DNA from: Zygnema cylindricum
Lineage: Eukaryota > Streptophyta > Zygnematophyceae > Zygnematales > Zygnemataceae
Direction of reading: 5' to 3'
Length of the DNA: 16,189 nt
Assembly (NCBI GenBank): GCA_037447655.1
Contig: JBBHKE010000373.1
Location: forward strand, 1 to 16,189
The translations under genes and the position numbers were made by a program. The notes under the pieces were generated by a model, which searched no databases, was not told where the DNA came from, and worked only from the letters and a program-made list of their open reading frames with translations. Shown piece by piece: positions 1 to 8,780 of the stretch. Each line of letters opens with the position of its first letter. Positions within the stretch are counted from its first letter, which is position 1.

Positions 1-36
1 TCCTCTCCTCTCCTCTCCTCTCCTCTCATCTCCTCT
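1..36. repeat. (TCCTC)n microsatellite at the left edge
   Basis: A pentanucleotide repeat of TCCTC/TCTCC type runs from the window edge, with one interruption (TCATC) near position 26. It is open in the same frame as the gag-like reading that follows, but only codes for a Ser/Pro/Leu run. It probably lies outside the original coding part, or is an expansion inside it. The left end of the retroelement is not visible, so its 5' LTR and primer-binding site cannot be placed. Confidence 0.9.
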
Positions 37-2986
37 GCGGGGACCGGACCCATCACCATAGACTGGGAAGCGCTTGAAGAGGAAAGGAAAAAAGCTTTGG
101 AACACGAATTGCTCCTCGTTCGAGAGGCTAGACGAAGATCAAGAGGGATCCTTAGTGGACAGGTAGCTCCTCCTCGTAGAACAGGTCCCTTTGCGGGAGG
201 ACCACCCCACGGTCAGGCAACTCCTCTTGCGACGCTAGTAACAGGGACTTCACGGTGACTGAGACCGAAATCTCCTCTTCAACGGGAAAGGGAAGAAATA
301 ACAAGGCCTAACTGAGAGGGATTGGGTGCAGATCTACCAAGTAACACGGCAGCCGCTTCCACTGAGCGTCTTACCTTTGTCTCGGTGGCAACATCTTCCA
401 CTGTGGAGGCTGTGGTGCAACTACAACCCGACCGGAGACTACACATTTCCCTCGAACCGTCCACTCCTCCACCATCACCACCTCAGGCCTCCTCTCCTTC
501 GCCCTCCTTTTATCCAGCTGCAGCAGTTCAAGGGTCACCGGACCCGCTTGTCTTTCCCTACAAATACGACGTCCCGCCTACTCACCTCCTCCCAGGCGCT
601 CCCCATCTTCCGGCTCAGGAACTCCACCGCGCGAGACATCCCGCAGGCGGACCAGGAAACAAACACCTTTTCCTCCAAGCCCCCAATCGTCTCCGTCTCC
701 ACCACCATCCCTTCTCCAAAGACCTTTGAACCAACCTCGCCTCCACATCCTATCGGCGGAGACAGGTCTCAGGGGAGAACAAATCTCTCTTGGACATAGA
801 GGAGCAGACCATCAAACACCTCTTTTAGCAGTACGATCGTTCTTAGTGGGGGGGGGGATCCCAACAGTTACCACCGCCCCTCCTATTGGAGGAGGAAGCG
901 GTTTGAATCCGGAAGGGAAAAATTCAGAAGTCACTTCACTCCTTCAATTCGTTAGTCCCACCAGACCTTATTCTCCACAATTCACCAATCTTGCCGAAGA
1001 GGAAAAGAAAATTGGAGACGTCCGGATCTTCACATTGGATAGCTCAAGGATAGCATTTTTGGAGTTTGAACTGTTGTGGGAATCTTTCACCCAGTCTGAA
1101 ATCAACAAATACCGAAAAGGAGCCATCCCGGATGACTTCGAAACAACACTTTTTCCAATGATGGTAATCTACCTAACCGATGGAGCTCTGGCAGATTACA
1201 AAGAACGTCAACCCCTTATTATGGCCCCCACAATCAAGATTTTTGACCCGGCTCTCGACGCAGCAGTCTTGCAGGCTAAGACGGATCTGGCTGCAGCTAC
1301 TAACGCTCTTGTAACGCCAGTATTCACGGAAGACATCAAATTACAAGCCCAGGTATGTTAATCAGTTGAAGGCTCTCTGCGACTCCCAGGCTGCCACCAA
1401 GATGGTCGCAAACCCTACACCCTGCACTACCCTTTTGAACACCTGGAGACTCCTCTGCACAAAGAGGAATGAATGTGCTATAAAGGAATTTACAAAATTC
1501 CGATGTCTGAAAAGTGAGACACCGTAAACGCTTTTTAACAGACTATCAAGCCTTTGTCAAAAGACGAAACTCTCAACAATTGATCTTCCGGCCATGGCCA
1601 CTAAATATTACATCGCAGTCAAGAATTCTTTCGGGCCTACGGGGCAAACGTCCCTCGACAATTGGATTGGAGGCCAGGCCATCCAAGATATCTATCCATC
1701 TGCTAAGGAGATTTCGCTTGTCGTAATGAAACTCTACGACCACTTCGCTAACAGTGAGGCCCGGGAGAAAGCAGTCACTGGCAAAGCCAAGGGAACTTTT
1801 CTAGAGTTTGCCGGAGAAATTCCTGCTCACGATGAGGAATTCGCGGAAGTGTTATCTTTAAGGAAGCTTAGGGGGAAGTATGTGGTTGATAGCGGGCCAG
1901 AACCAGCCATGGGGGCCGACGACCAAGTCTACTTGTAGAATTGTTTGAACTGTCAACAGTGCGATCATGGGTGGAAGCACTGCCCACGTAAGCTTAAACC
2001 CGAACTTGTCCTCAAGCAGAAGGAATGGGAAAAAGAAAGATCTGAAAAGACAAGGAAAATGATGGAATGGAAACAAGGAGGACTGCCAAAATGTCACAAG
2101 CTCGGTTGAGCAAATTAAACTCCCAAAATTCGATGATGCCTAAATCTCAAATGAGTTAAGGAGCAAATACACCACCGAGGGCTCAAAACGTGAGGCTTGC
2201 GGTTTCACAGGACACAAAAAGGGTCAATATTTCCGGAAGAATGGAGTTCCGAAAGAGATTATGTACTACGCTATGTTTACCGGCGGAGGTGACATGCCCG
2301 TGAATCCTCTTTCCCTCCTTTACCCTTGGGGACGTTACACGATGGACGAACAAGAACGAACGCCAAGAGGTCAAGCACGACTAACCTCGGAGAATATCAT
2401 CCAGCAGCAAAGCCAACAACTGGCCGCGATGGCTGCAAAATTGGCAGCACTGCGTTTAGGATCAGCCTCCCGAACTCTTGCTCTGACAACCACTCAGAAA
2501 CTCCAACGACGAAAACAAGAGTTGCTACAGAAGCTAGCGGAGCTTGAACAATAAGCCACAACGGGTGGAGACGATGACAGTGTGATGGGATGGGATATGG
2601 AACCTCCTAACGCTCATCATGCTGGCACCTTTATGTTAGGAGCCTGGAATGTGGGCGTCGGAGACAATCGTAGACAGCTTCGAAACTCCACAACAGAGCA
2701 AAGAAAGGACAGGCAAGGACCGGCCAAAGGAGACCATAACAGAAAGGTCAAGGGCCCACTATCATTCACTCTCCGGGATGTGATCCTGAACAACAACATC
2801 GGTCTCGGGATCAAACCTACCACTCTCCCTCCCACTGCCGTGAAGAAACTGCCTCCCGGATTCAAAGACTACAACACAAATAGACAAAGGGGGAAGGGAA
2901 AACAGGCAGAAGAGGATGAAAAACGGAGCAACCAAGATGGGTTTGAATGGTATATGGCGGAACGCCCGGAAGATAACACCCCATAA
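1..2986 (+). pseudogene. Gag-like region with CCHC zinc knuckle, broken
   Basis: A gag polyprotein would package the element's RNA. The coding signal starts in frame 1 with a charged helix-like stretch (about 49-160), then a Pro/Ser-rich part (to about 730). It shifts to frame 3 near the G10 run at 847, where a capsid-like helical region follows (about 960-1350), and returns to frame 1 at 1351. A clean CX2CX4HX4C zinc knuckle is encoded at about 1942-1983 (Cys-Leu-Asn-Cys ... His ... Cys). Near 2180-2225, now in frame 2, a second knuckle-like motif keeps Cys and His but has Tyr and Arg where Cys is expected. A Gln/Leu/Lys-rich coiled-coil-like segment (about 2375-2550) and a basic tail follow. 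In-frame stops lie at 256, 313, 727, 826, 844, 1525, 1936, 2552 and 2984. No start is assigned because the 5' end is outside the window. Gag is inferred from position and knuckles, not from a recognised capsid family. Confidence 0.7.
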
Positions 2987-3120
2987 ACACCTCCCGCGCA
3001 GGGATCAGACAACGACAGTGAGGAAGCAAGGGGGGGGAGCAGGAGAAACCAGAAGAACCAGAACCAGGTTCCCCCATTTCGTCGTCAAAACCTCAACCTC
3101 TTTCCTCCAAACCAGCAGTT

Positions 3121-3960
3121 ATGCTAGTAAGGCACCTTATGCCCTACGCCCTAACCCATGTAAAATCACTAGCCTCTTCCCACAACCAGCCAAAAAAAAT
3201 CCTCATTCAGGCACTCGGAGAGGAAATTCACTAGGGAAGAAATAAAGGAAACTTGGCAGACCAGCCCAGATCAGTCTTTTTGTCCACATATCCCAAAACC
3301 CCTATGATGGATAGGGAGTATAAGACACTATCTATGGCGCTTATCCTCAACCTGACCGGAAATTTCAAACTCAACAGATACGGAGGATACCAGGATGTTG
3401 TGGTCGACACCGGAGCACTCCCAAATCTGATAACTACTTCGGCCTTGCAGCAAATGCCCGAGGAACTCCGGTCGGAGATCTGCCCCAGAAACATATGCCT
3501 GAGCACGATTAGCAGTGGGAACTAGCCGGTTCACAGGATCATCAAGGCTATGTTAATCGCGTTCTCCAATGATGCGGGCTAGCGAGTCTGAATCCAGCTT
3601 CCCTTCTTGGTGGTGGAAGGTAAACAGTTTGAAATTCTGCTGGGGATGGCCACCTGGACAAGGTTAAATATGAGTTTAAGTGTGTGGAAGGAGCCGTTCA
3701 CGGTTAAGGACCATGAGAATCCAGAGGGGACCAAAGTGGTGGTGCGATTGGATTTATGGAATCAGGTGAAGACTAATGTTTCCGTTTCCGAATGTTATCC
3801 TCTTTACGCCACACACACACCGTCAGAACTCATCGCAAAGGTAATGTAGCAATTCCCTATTTCCAAGCGGTGGGAAAAAGGATACCAGAGCAGACTATCA
3901 TTAATAGCTACACTTCGACGGGAAGTGGACCAGTCTTTCTTAGCTGTTTTTACCAAGGAT
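3121..3960 (+). pseudogene. Retropepsin-like aspartic protease region, broken
   Basis: The protease would cleave the polyprotein. In frame 1 the active-site motif Asp-Thr-Gly-Ala lies at 3406-3417 inside VVVDTGALPNLIT, which is typical of retroelement aspartic proteases that work as dimers. Downstream, VVEGKQFEILLGMATWTRL (about 3607-3663) matches the late 'ILG' strand and helix of retropepsins. The frame is interrupted by TAG at 3232, 3523, 3580 and 3847 and by TGA at 3589, but is otherwise continuous into the methyltransferase. The gag-to-protease change from frame 2 to frame 1 (between about 2990 and 3121) is either decay or a relic of a gag-pol frameshift; this copy cannot decide. Confidence 0.75.
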
Positions 3961-4026
3961 GTGCCTTCCAAGCCCCAAACTGAATCTTCGGAGGTTCAGC
4001 CCAAAAACCAAACATTCAATCAACAG

Positions 4027-5010
4027 GTGGTGTCATTATCAATTCCAAAATCCGGACTCCGGATACTATCACTCTTCTTTGGAATTAGCTCAGACCTGGA
4101 AGATGTTTTGAAAGCTGGATATAAGGTGGAGTCTTATGTAGCCGTGGAGATTTCACCCGAAGTTGAGCTGGTAGTGAACACCGACTACAACAGCTTCACC
4201 AACAGTATCCCCAACAACTTCCTGTATCTTCCATCTGCAAAGCTCACCGAAGTCTGCCCCAAAATGTTGACAACATTCTGGAGCCCCAGTTAGCGATGAT
4301 GGAAAGAGTAGATTAGGTAATAGCACGATGGCCGTGTCAAGGATATACTTTAGCAAGGAAAGGAGAGGGAAATCAGGACAGTCAAAGTCGAACCTTCTTC
4401 TATATGATCAAATTAGTTTCCGGACAGCAGCAACTTCAAGACACACGAGTAAGGTACGTCTTGGAGAACGTCCACCAAGGGGGTGATAAAAGAAAACAGG
4501 TCGCTAATAGTTGGAATCAAATTCTCTAGGTTCTAGGGGCTCCAATTGTTTTTGATGCAGCGCAACTGGGATCAAGGGCTCACCGAGTGAGGGGTTACAG
4601 GACCAATTTGATCCCTCTTTCCGTCCTCAACCGACTCTTACAGAACCACCAAATTGATCCCCGGACAACTCTACAACAGATCCTCGGACCAGGGCGGATG
4701 CCCACTCCAGTGACAAAGGCTAATCATCCCTTGTTCTTTCGTTGGAACAAACCAGGGTCCCCACCGCGAGCCCTGCCAACCTTGGTTTCCTTCCCTTACA
4801 ACCATGCATATCGAAACGGAGCGGCAGGAATGATATATAACAACAAGACTGGAGCCTGGACAACAGCGACAGTCGAGGCACGAGAACAAGCAATGGGATT
4901 TTGACCTGCGACAACGGCCGCACTAGGTATTTCAGACCTCCACAGGTGCAATCTACTCGGACAGAGCATAAATCTGAATGCGGTTACGTGGGTGTTGAAA
5001 CATTCTCTTG
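4027..5010 (+). pseudogene. C5 cytosine DNA methyltransferase domain inside the retroelement, broken
   Basis: An intact enzyme would transfer a methyl group from S-adenosylmethionine to carbon 5 of cytosine. Frame 1 (to 4260) encodes motif I as LRILSLFFGISSDLEDVL and motif II as YVAVEIS. After a frameshift at 4258-4263, frame 3 gives motif IV WPCQGYT with the catalytic Cys at 4335-4337, motif VI LENV at 4461-4472, motif VIII AHRVRGYRTNL (about 4578-4610), a target-recognition-like stretch, motif IX REQAMGF (about 4881-4901) and motif X LLGQSINLNAVTWVL (about 4953-4997). The order I-IV-VI-VIII-IX-X is the usual one, not the rearranged order of plant DRM enzymes. Motif I is damaged: Phe replaces the usual Asp and Ser the second Gly. 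Stops lie at 4314 and 4527 (TAG) and 4902 (TGA). At about 325 codons the domain is close to a minimal DNMT catalytic domain. It sits between protease and RT, so it was presumably part of the pol polyprotein. The subfamily cannot be fixed by eye. Confidence 0.85.
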
Positions 5011-5340
5011 CTTTTTCTATTCTACAGTCTCCTTAGTCAAGGGCTAGTAACCTTCAAGCTCCCAGGTTGTTAGCAGTGCAGGCCAACTTGCAACTTGAGG
5101 GGGGGAGAGAGGCAAGGAGAAAGACTTTGTCAAAATTTTTCAATCCCCAGCATTCCACCTAGACCCAAGGACTCCTTACTGCGCCAGGCGGAGGCTCGGA
5201 AACGGACAGCTTAGCGGAAGTTGTCAGCAGCAACGTACTAACGAAGAAGGAGAATTAGATTCGATAGGTAGGGTTTGAATTTGACCTTTCTCGTTCGGGT
5301 AGGCCCCCGGAAGCCTGGGCTACAATAGAGCCAGGAAAAA
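5010..5340 (+). pseudogene. Linker between methyltransferase and reverse transcriptase, broken
   Basis: The frame-3 reading of the methyltransferase continues as a polar, Gln/Ser/Lys-rich stretch of no recognised family. TAG stops at 5034, 5160, 5256 and 5265 break it. From about 5268 it becomes more ordered (FEFDLSRSGRPPEAWATIEPG), then passes into frame 1 at the A6 run near 5336-5341, where the RT N-terminal region starts. It is probably a polyprotein linker with a cleavage site. No catalytic motif is visible. Confidence 0.5.
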
Positions 5341-6344
5341 ATGGATTAGACCTTAGGGGAGCAGTTAGAACCCCAGTAGAAGGCCCAGCTCTCAAAATTA
5401 CTGGCGAATAACAAAGAGGTGTTCTCTTGGTCAGACACAGATGTAGGCATCTATAAAAGGACTCATTTCAGAATAGACTAAATAGACGAGACGACAACTA
5501 TTTGGCAGAAGCAGTATCCTCTGAACTTTAAAGAGAATTAGTTCATTTTCGCCAAGGTCCAAACTTTGGTAGATGCCGGATTGGTGCAAGAGAGTACGGG
5601 ACTCCATCGGTTCGCTTCCCCAACAGTCCTCCCTCCCAAGAAAGATTCCTCGAGGAAAGCATTAGATTTTCAGATGTGTGGGGACTATCGCATGCTGAAC
5701 ATGGCCACCATCCCTAACAGATATCGGATGCCGACCTCGGAAGAGATTTTCGACTCTCTTGCCGGAGCCACAATTTACTCAACCCTTGACATGAAAAATG
5801 GGCTTCACCAAATTGCTATGGAACCTAAACACCGGGAGAGAACAGCATTTTGGGTCGGTTCTAGGTTGTATGAGTGGCTTTACATACCATTCGAATTTAA
5901 GAATGCACCTGCAAAGTTCTAGCGACCAATGGACGAAGCTCTCCGAGGAATTGATTGCGCCAGATGCTACATCGACGATGTTATCATTTTCTCCAAAACT
6001 TTCGAATAGCACTAGGAGCACATATAGATTATCCTCCAGGCCCTCCAAGCAGCAAGCTTAAAATGTCACCCGGCAAAGGTATTTTTGGAGTACAAAAAAT
6101 TATTTACGTGGGACATGAAGTTACACCCGGGACAATGGGTCCCCATTTGGTCAAGGTAGCAGCCCTTGACGCTCTCCCTCCACCTCAAGACATCTCGGCC
6201 CTCCGTACTTTTTTGGGGTTGGCTAATTACTACCGCAGGTTCATCTCGGAGTTCAGCACTCGCGCTCAACCATTAAACGTGTTACTAAGGAAGGACGAAG
6301 ATTGGCATGGGCTGAGGAACAACAGATATCTTTCAAGTTCTTGA
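5341..6344 (+). pseudogene. Ty3/gypsy reverse transcriptase, broken
   Basis: RT copies the element's RNA into DNA. The N-terminal stretch ANNKEVFSWSDTDVG (from 5404) and LVDAGLV lead into VLPPKKDSS, then CGDYRMLN. Domain A is YSTLDMKNGLHQIAM with its catalytic Asp. The YIPFEFKNAPAKF strand (about 5881-5919) is followed by the active-site box YIDDVIIFS at 5968-5994 with both Asp residues kept. After a shift to frame 3 near 6075-6083 the thumb region reads IIYVGHEV and then ALRTFLGLANYYRRFI, a hallmark of Ty3/gypsy pol. Stops: TAG at 5347, 5377, 5539, 5920, 6007, 6013 and 6025; TAA at 5479. The catalytic residues survive but the frame is broken. Confidence 0.93.
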
Positions 6345-6800
6345 ATGATGTCCTGAAGTAGCACCCAGTACTCTGGATGCCCGATCATTAGAAACCTTTC
6401 CTTCTTTACACCGATTGGAGAAGGTTTGGATTGGGAGCTGTGTTGGCTCAATTGGATGATGCTGGGGCCGAATATGTGGTGGCTTACGCTAGTAGAAGCA
6501 ATAACCAAGCGGAAGGGAATTACAACAGCTTTCACGGGGAGTTACTTGCAGCTGTTTGGGCAATCCAACACTTCCGACCATATCTGTACGAGGTCCATTT
6601 CACTCTGATTACGCATCACCAGCCTCTCAAGTGGATAATGGAGAAAAGTAAACTAACCAGCAAGGTGGCCAGATGGGTTTTAATACTACAGGAATATGAT
6701 TTTAACATAATCCACTGGGTAGGGGAAATCCATGGGAACGCAGATGGACTTAGCACGAATCCTGACCCTTCCACCAGGGATTCTACCGGTGCCCGTCATG
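6312..6800 (+). pseudogene. Ty3/gypsy RNase H, broken
   Basis: RNase H removes RNA from the RNA/DNA hybrid. Frame 2 resumes the RT-RH connection near 6312 and runs through LLYTDWRRFGLGAVLAQL (first catalytic Asp), VVAYASRSNNQAEGNY, then FHGELLAAVWAI (catalytic Glu). The usual Asp of the 'T-D-H-x-P-L' box is His here (THHQPLKWIM, about 6610-6640), a lost catalytic residue. The last Asp is kept in NADGLS (about 6739-6756). TAG stops at 6359 and 6389 precede the domain. Beyond the domain, frame 2 stays open to 7213, but the protein signal moves to frame 3, so the long open stretch is fortuitous. Confidence 0.9.
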
Positions 6801-6920
6801 ACGAAGATCCCGAAATCAGTTTGGCACTTATTTGGGCTTCTTCTGCATTTATTTGGCTTCCGCAATCTGGGGGGGGGACTGTACGTGGAGGGGTAGGTAT
6901 TAGTCGGAGCAGGACGGAAG

Positions 6921-7317
6921 GATATATGGAACGATCTCGATTCTCTCCAATCAATCCAACAGGGTTCACCACTTTCCCACCTTGCTGGAGTTCAACTGTC
7001 CTGACTGCAGACTCAAATGGCGGCCTAACACTAGGACAGAGGAATTCTCCTCCGAATATGGGCAGATGGGACCAAGAAAGTGGTTCCCCCTCCCTCGGAT
7101 CGAGAAACATTAATCTCCAGGCTCGATCAGCAATGTGGTCAATTTGGCCAAAAACGGACCATATCCTAGGTCACCGGATCCTATTGGTGGCACGGGCTGT
7201 GGGCCCAAGTTAACCGGATTGTACAGACATGCACCTCATGGGATCGAGTGAAGGCAACTTTTGACAAGAAAAGGGGGACAGCGCTTCATTCTCTTCCCAT
7301 CGGATATCAGCCCTAGA
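6921..7317 (+). pseudogene. Integrase N-terminal zinc-binding domain, truncated and broken
   Basis: Integrase joins the cDNA to the genome. Only the N-terminal part is present, in frame 3. DIWNDLDSLQSIQQG starts the linker, then ILLRIWADGTKKVVPPPSDR (about 7044-7103), then the H2C2 zinc domain with QCGQFGQKRT and YWWHGLWAQVNRIVQ, then C-x-x-W-DRVKATFD. Of the four zinc ligands, the first Cys is kept at 7230-7232. The second Cys is Trp at 7239-7241, and the two His positions appear to be Asp (7125) and Gln (7140). Stops: TGA 7002, TAA 7026, TAG 7032 and 7167. Homology ends near HSLPIG (about 7300). The DDE catalytic core should follow but is absent. Confidence 0.82.
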
Positions 7318-7620
7318 GGGAGGTTTAGAATATCCTTTTCACCTCCCCACGCTTTCATTTCCCATGTGGACTCCATTGCCTCTTTTGTTTTGCATGCATT
7401 TCCCCGGGGGATTTGGTGGCAAAAATGGGCATGGTCACTATCATGGGAAGCACGCGCGTCGGGGGGGGGGGGGGGGGGGGGGGGTTTGGACAGGCTGCAA
7501 GACTCCCGCATCAACTAAGGTGGGCTGTGGGCCTCACCTTATATTTTTCCCAGGCACGCTCCACACTTCAGTGTCTGTCTGAAGCATTGCATTGTCGTCT
7601 GTTCTGTAGTCTGTCTGTCC
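7318..7620. other. Unassigned DNA after the retroelement break, with a G24 run
   Basis: Neither strand shows a recognisable protein or RNA here. Short open stretches exist but resemble no family and read through homopolymers. A run of 24 G occupies 7461-7484. This is either the start of sequence unrelated to the retroelement or a diverged part of it; there is no visible junction repeat. Confidence 0.6.
7461..7484 (+). repeat. G24 homopolymer
   Basis: Twenty-four consecutive G residues are directly visible. A run this long is strongly slippage-prone and can form G-quadruplexes. Its exact length may also be an assembly or read-length artefact. Confidence 0.95.
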
Positions 7621-7990
7621 TGCGGTGTAGTGGAGGAGATGGGGGGGGAGGATGTGTGTTTTTGGGCATGCAGGGGAGGGGGGTGAAGGGCACAAGGTAA
7701 TGGGGATTCGTGCAGGGGAGGGGAGACGAGGGAGTGGGGCAGGGTGGGGGGGAGTAGGAGAAAAGTGGGGAGGAGGGAAAGGAGGAGTGGTTGGGGGGGG
7801 GGAAGGGATGGGAGGGGGAGGGTGAGAGAGGGGGGGAGAGGGGACGGGAGAGGGGTAGGGTGGGGAGGGGCGGGAGAGGGAGGGAAGGGTGGAGGGGTTA
7901 GAGGGGAGGAGAGGGGGGGGGTTGGGGGGGGGGGGTTAGGTGGGTGATGACCAAATTTTGGGATGACTTCTGGGGGGGGTGCTGGGAAGC
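7620..7990 (+). repeat. G-rich low-complexity tract
   Basis: About 370 bp of almost pure G with A and some T, mostly in runs of three to ten G separated by one to four bases; C is nearly absent. Many sets of four G runs meet the usual G-quadruplex pattern. The apparent Gly/Arg-rich (+) and Pro/Leu-rich (-) open frames here are composition artefacts. Confidence 0.9.
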
Positions 7991-8010
7991 CGAGGAAAGG
8001 GAGGCTTACC

Positions 8011-8780
8011 ATCCATGTAGTTTTTCAGTTTTTACTATAATAATCATTAATAAAACTCAATAATGAATATTAAGAATCAATAGTTATAATCAATAATAAA
8101 ACACTTCCAAGTCTCAAAGGTATACTAGGAAGGGGAATTTTTTTGTTTTAAAGAAAATTTTAGTTTAAAGATTTTTGTTTTTTTCTAAGATTTTTGTTTT
8201 TTTTAAGATTTTATTTTTTTTAATGAAAATGTGGGCTTCTAGCGAAGTGTTTGCTCTTTGAACGTTTTTTTTTGTTTGCTTTTGAGGAGGCGCAAAAGGT
8301 TATAAAAACAAGACATTTAAAAATTTACTTTAACAAACCCTGTTCAAAAACTATACTTTGAAATCATATAATAATTATTCCTCCGAAAGAAAATAGAAAA
8401 AAATGATTAAAAAAAAAAAAAAAAAAAAAAAGGGAGTTTTTTCTTTAAGCTTTATTTTTTTTTTGCCAAATCTCCCTAAATCTTTTTATCTTTTTCTTTT
8501 TTTTTTGGTCATTTACAATTGGAAACCTGAAATCTAATTCTTAAAAAGTAACAGAATGTTAACAACAAAAGGCAAAATCCTACTTGTTGTTAAAAACAGA
8601 AAAATATCAGAGCAAAATAGTGAGCGATAGCAGGTTAAAATTGATGCTAATTAAAAAAAAAACCAATCGGAGAGCCAAAACTACCGAGAAACCGAAACCA
8701 CAACCCTAAAAAACGGAAAAAAAAACAAAAAAAAAGAAAAAAACGAAATAAATAAATACAATAAATACAGCTTTTTTTTT
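8011..8780. other. AT-rich intergenic region, probably including the 3' UTR of the receptor kinase
   Basis: Composition changes abruptly from G-rich to strongly AT-rich. No coding signal was seen. An A23 run lies at 8409-8431, with several T runs. Read on the - strand, downstream of the kinase stop at 8781-8783, AATAAA-like hexamers occur (for example the complement of TTTATT near 8452 and 8213) and could serve for poly(A) addition. That role is inference. Confidence 0.55.

Larger units (their letters stand above)
1..7317 (+). mobile_element. Decayed Ty3/gypsy LTR retrotransposon carrying a DNA methyltransferase; 5' open, 3' truncated
   Basis: Coding remnants appear in the order gag (zinc knuckles), protease, C5 cytosine methyltransferase, reverse transcriptase, RNase H, integrase N-terminal domain. 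RT-RH-IN is the Ty3/gypsy (Metaviridae) order. The best frame moves 1, 3, 1, 2, 1, 3, 1, 3, 2, 3 along the element, with changes near 847-858, 1345-1351, 2100-2180, 2990-3121, 4258-4263, 5330-5341, 6075-6083, 6303-6312 and 6790-6920. About 35 in-frame stops interrupt it. Integrase homology ends near 7310 and no DDE core, chromodomain, polypurine tract or LTR pair was recognised, so this is a dead partial copy. The left boundary lies outside the window. The methyltransferase is an unusual cargo, known to me only from a few retrotransposon lineages. Confidence 0.9.

Noticed and set aside
279-464. - strand open frames opposite the gag and pol remnants
   Set aside because: They are antisense shadows of the element's coding strand without any recognisable domain.
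256-7169. UAG read as Gln (code reassignment) to explain the many TAG codons
   Set aside because: TAA and TGA stops and about nine frameshifts also interrupt the element, and CAG is used for Gln nearby; decay is simpler. Host exons here neither use TAG nor test it.
6800-7213. Frame-2 extension of the RNase H open frame
   Set aside because: The integrase signal is in frame 3 from 6921, so the frame-2 reading there is a shadow.
7539-8012. Pro/Leu-rich (-) and Gly/Arg-rich (+) open frames
   Set aside because: They are translations of the G-rich low-complexity block, with no domain or codon signal.
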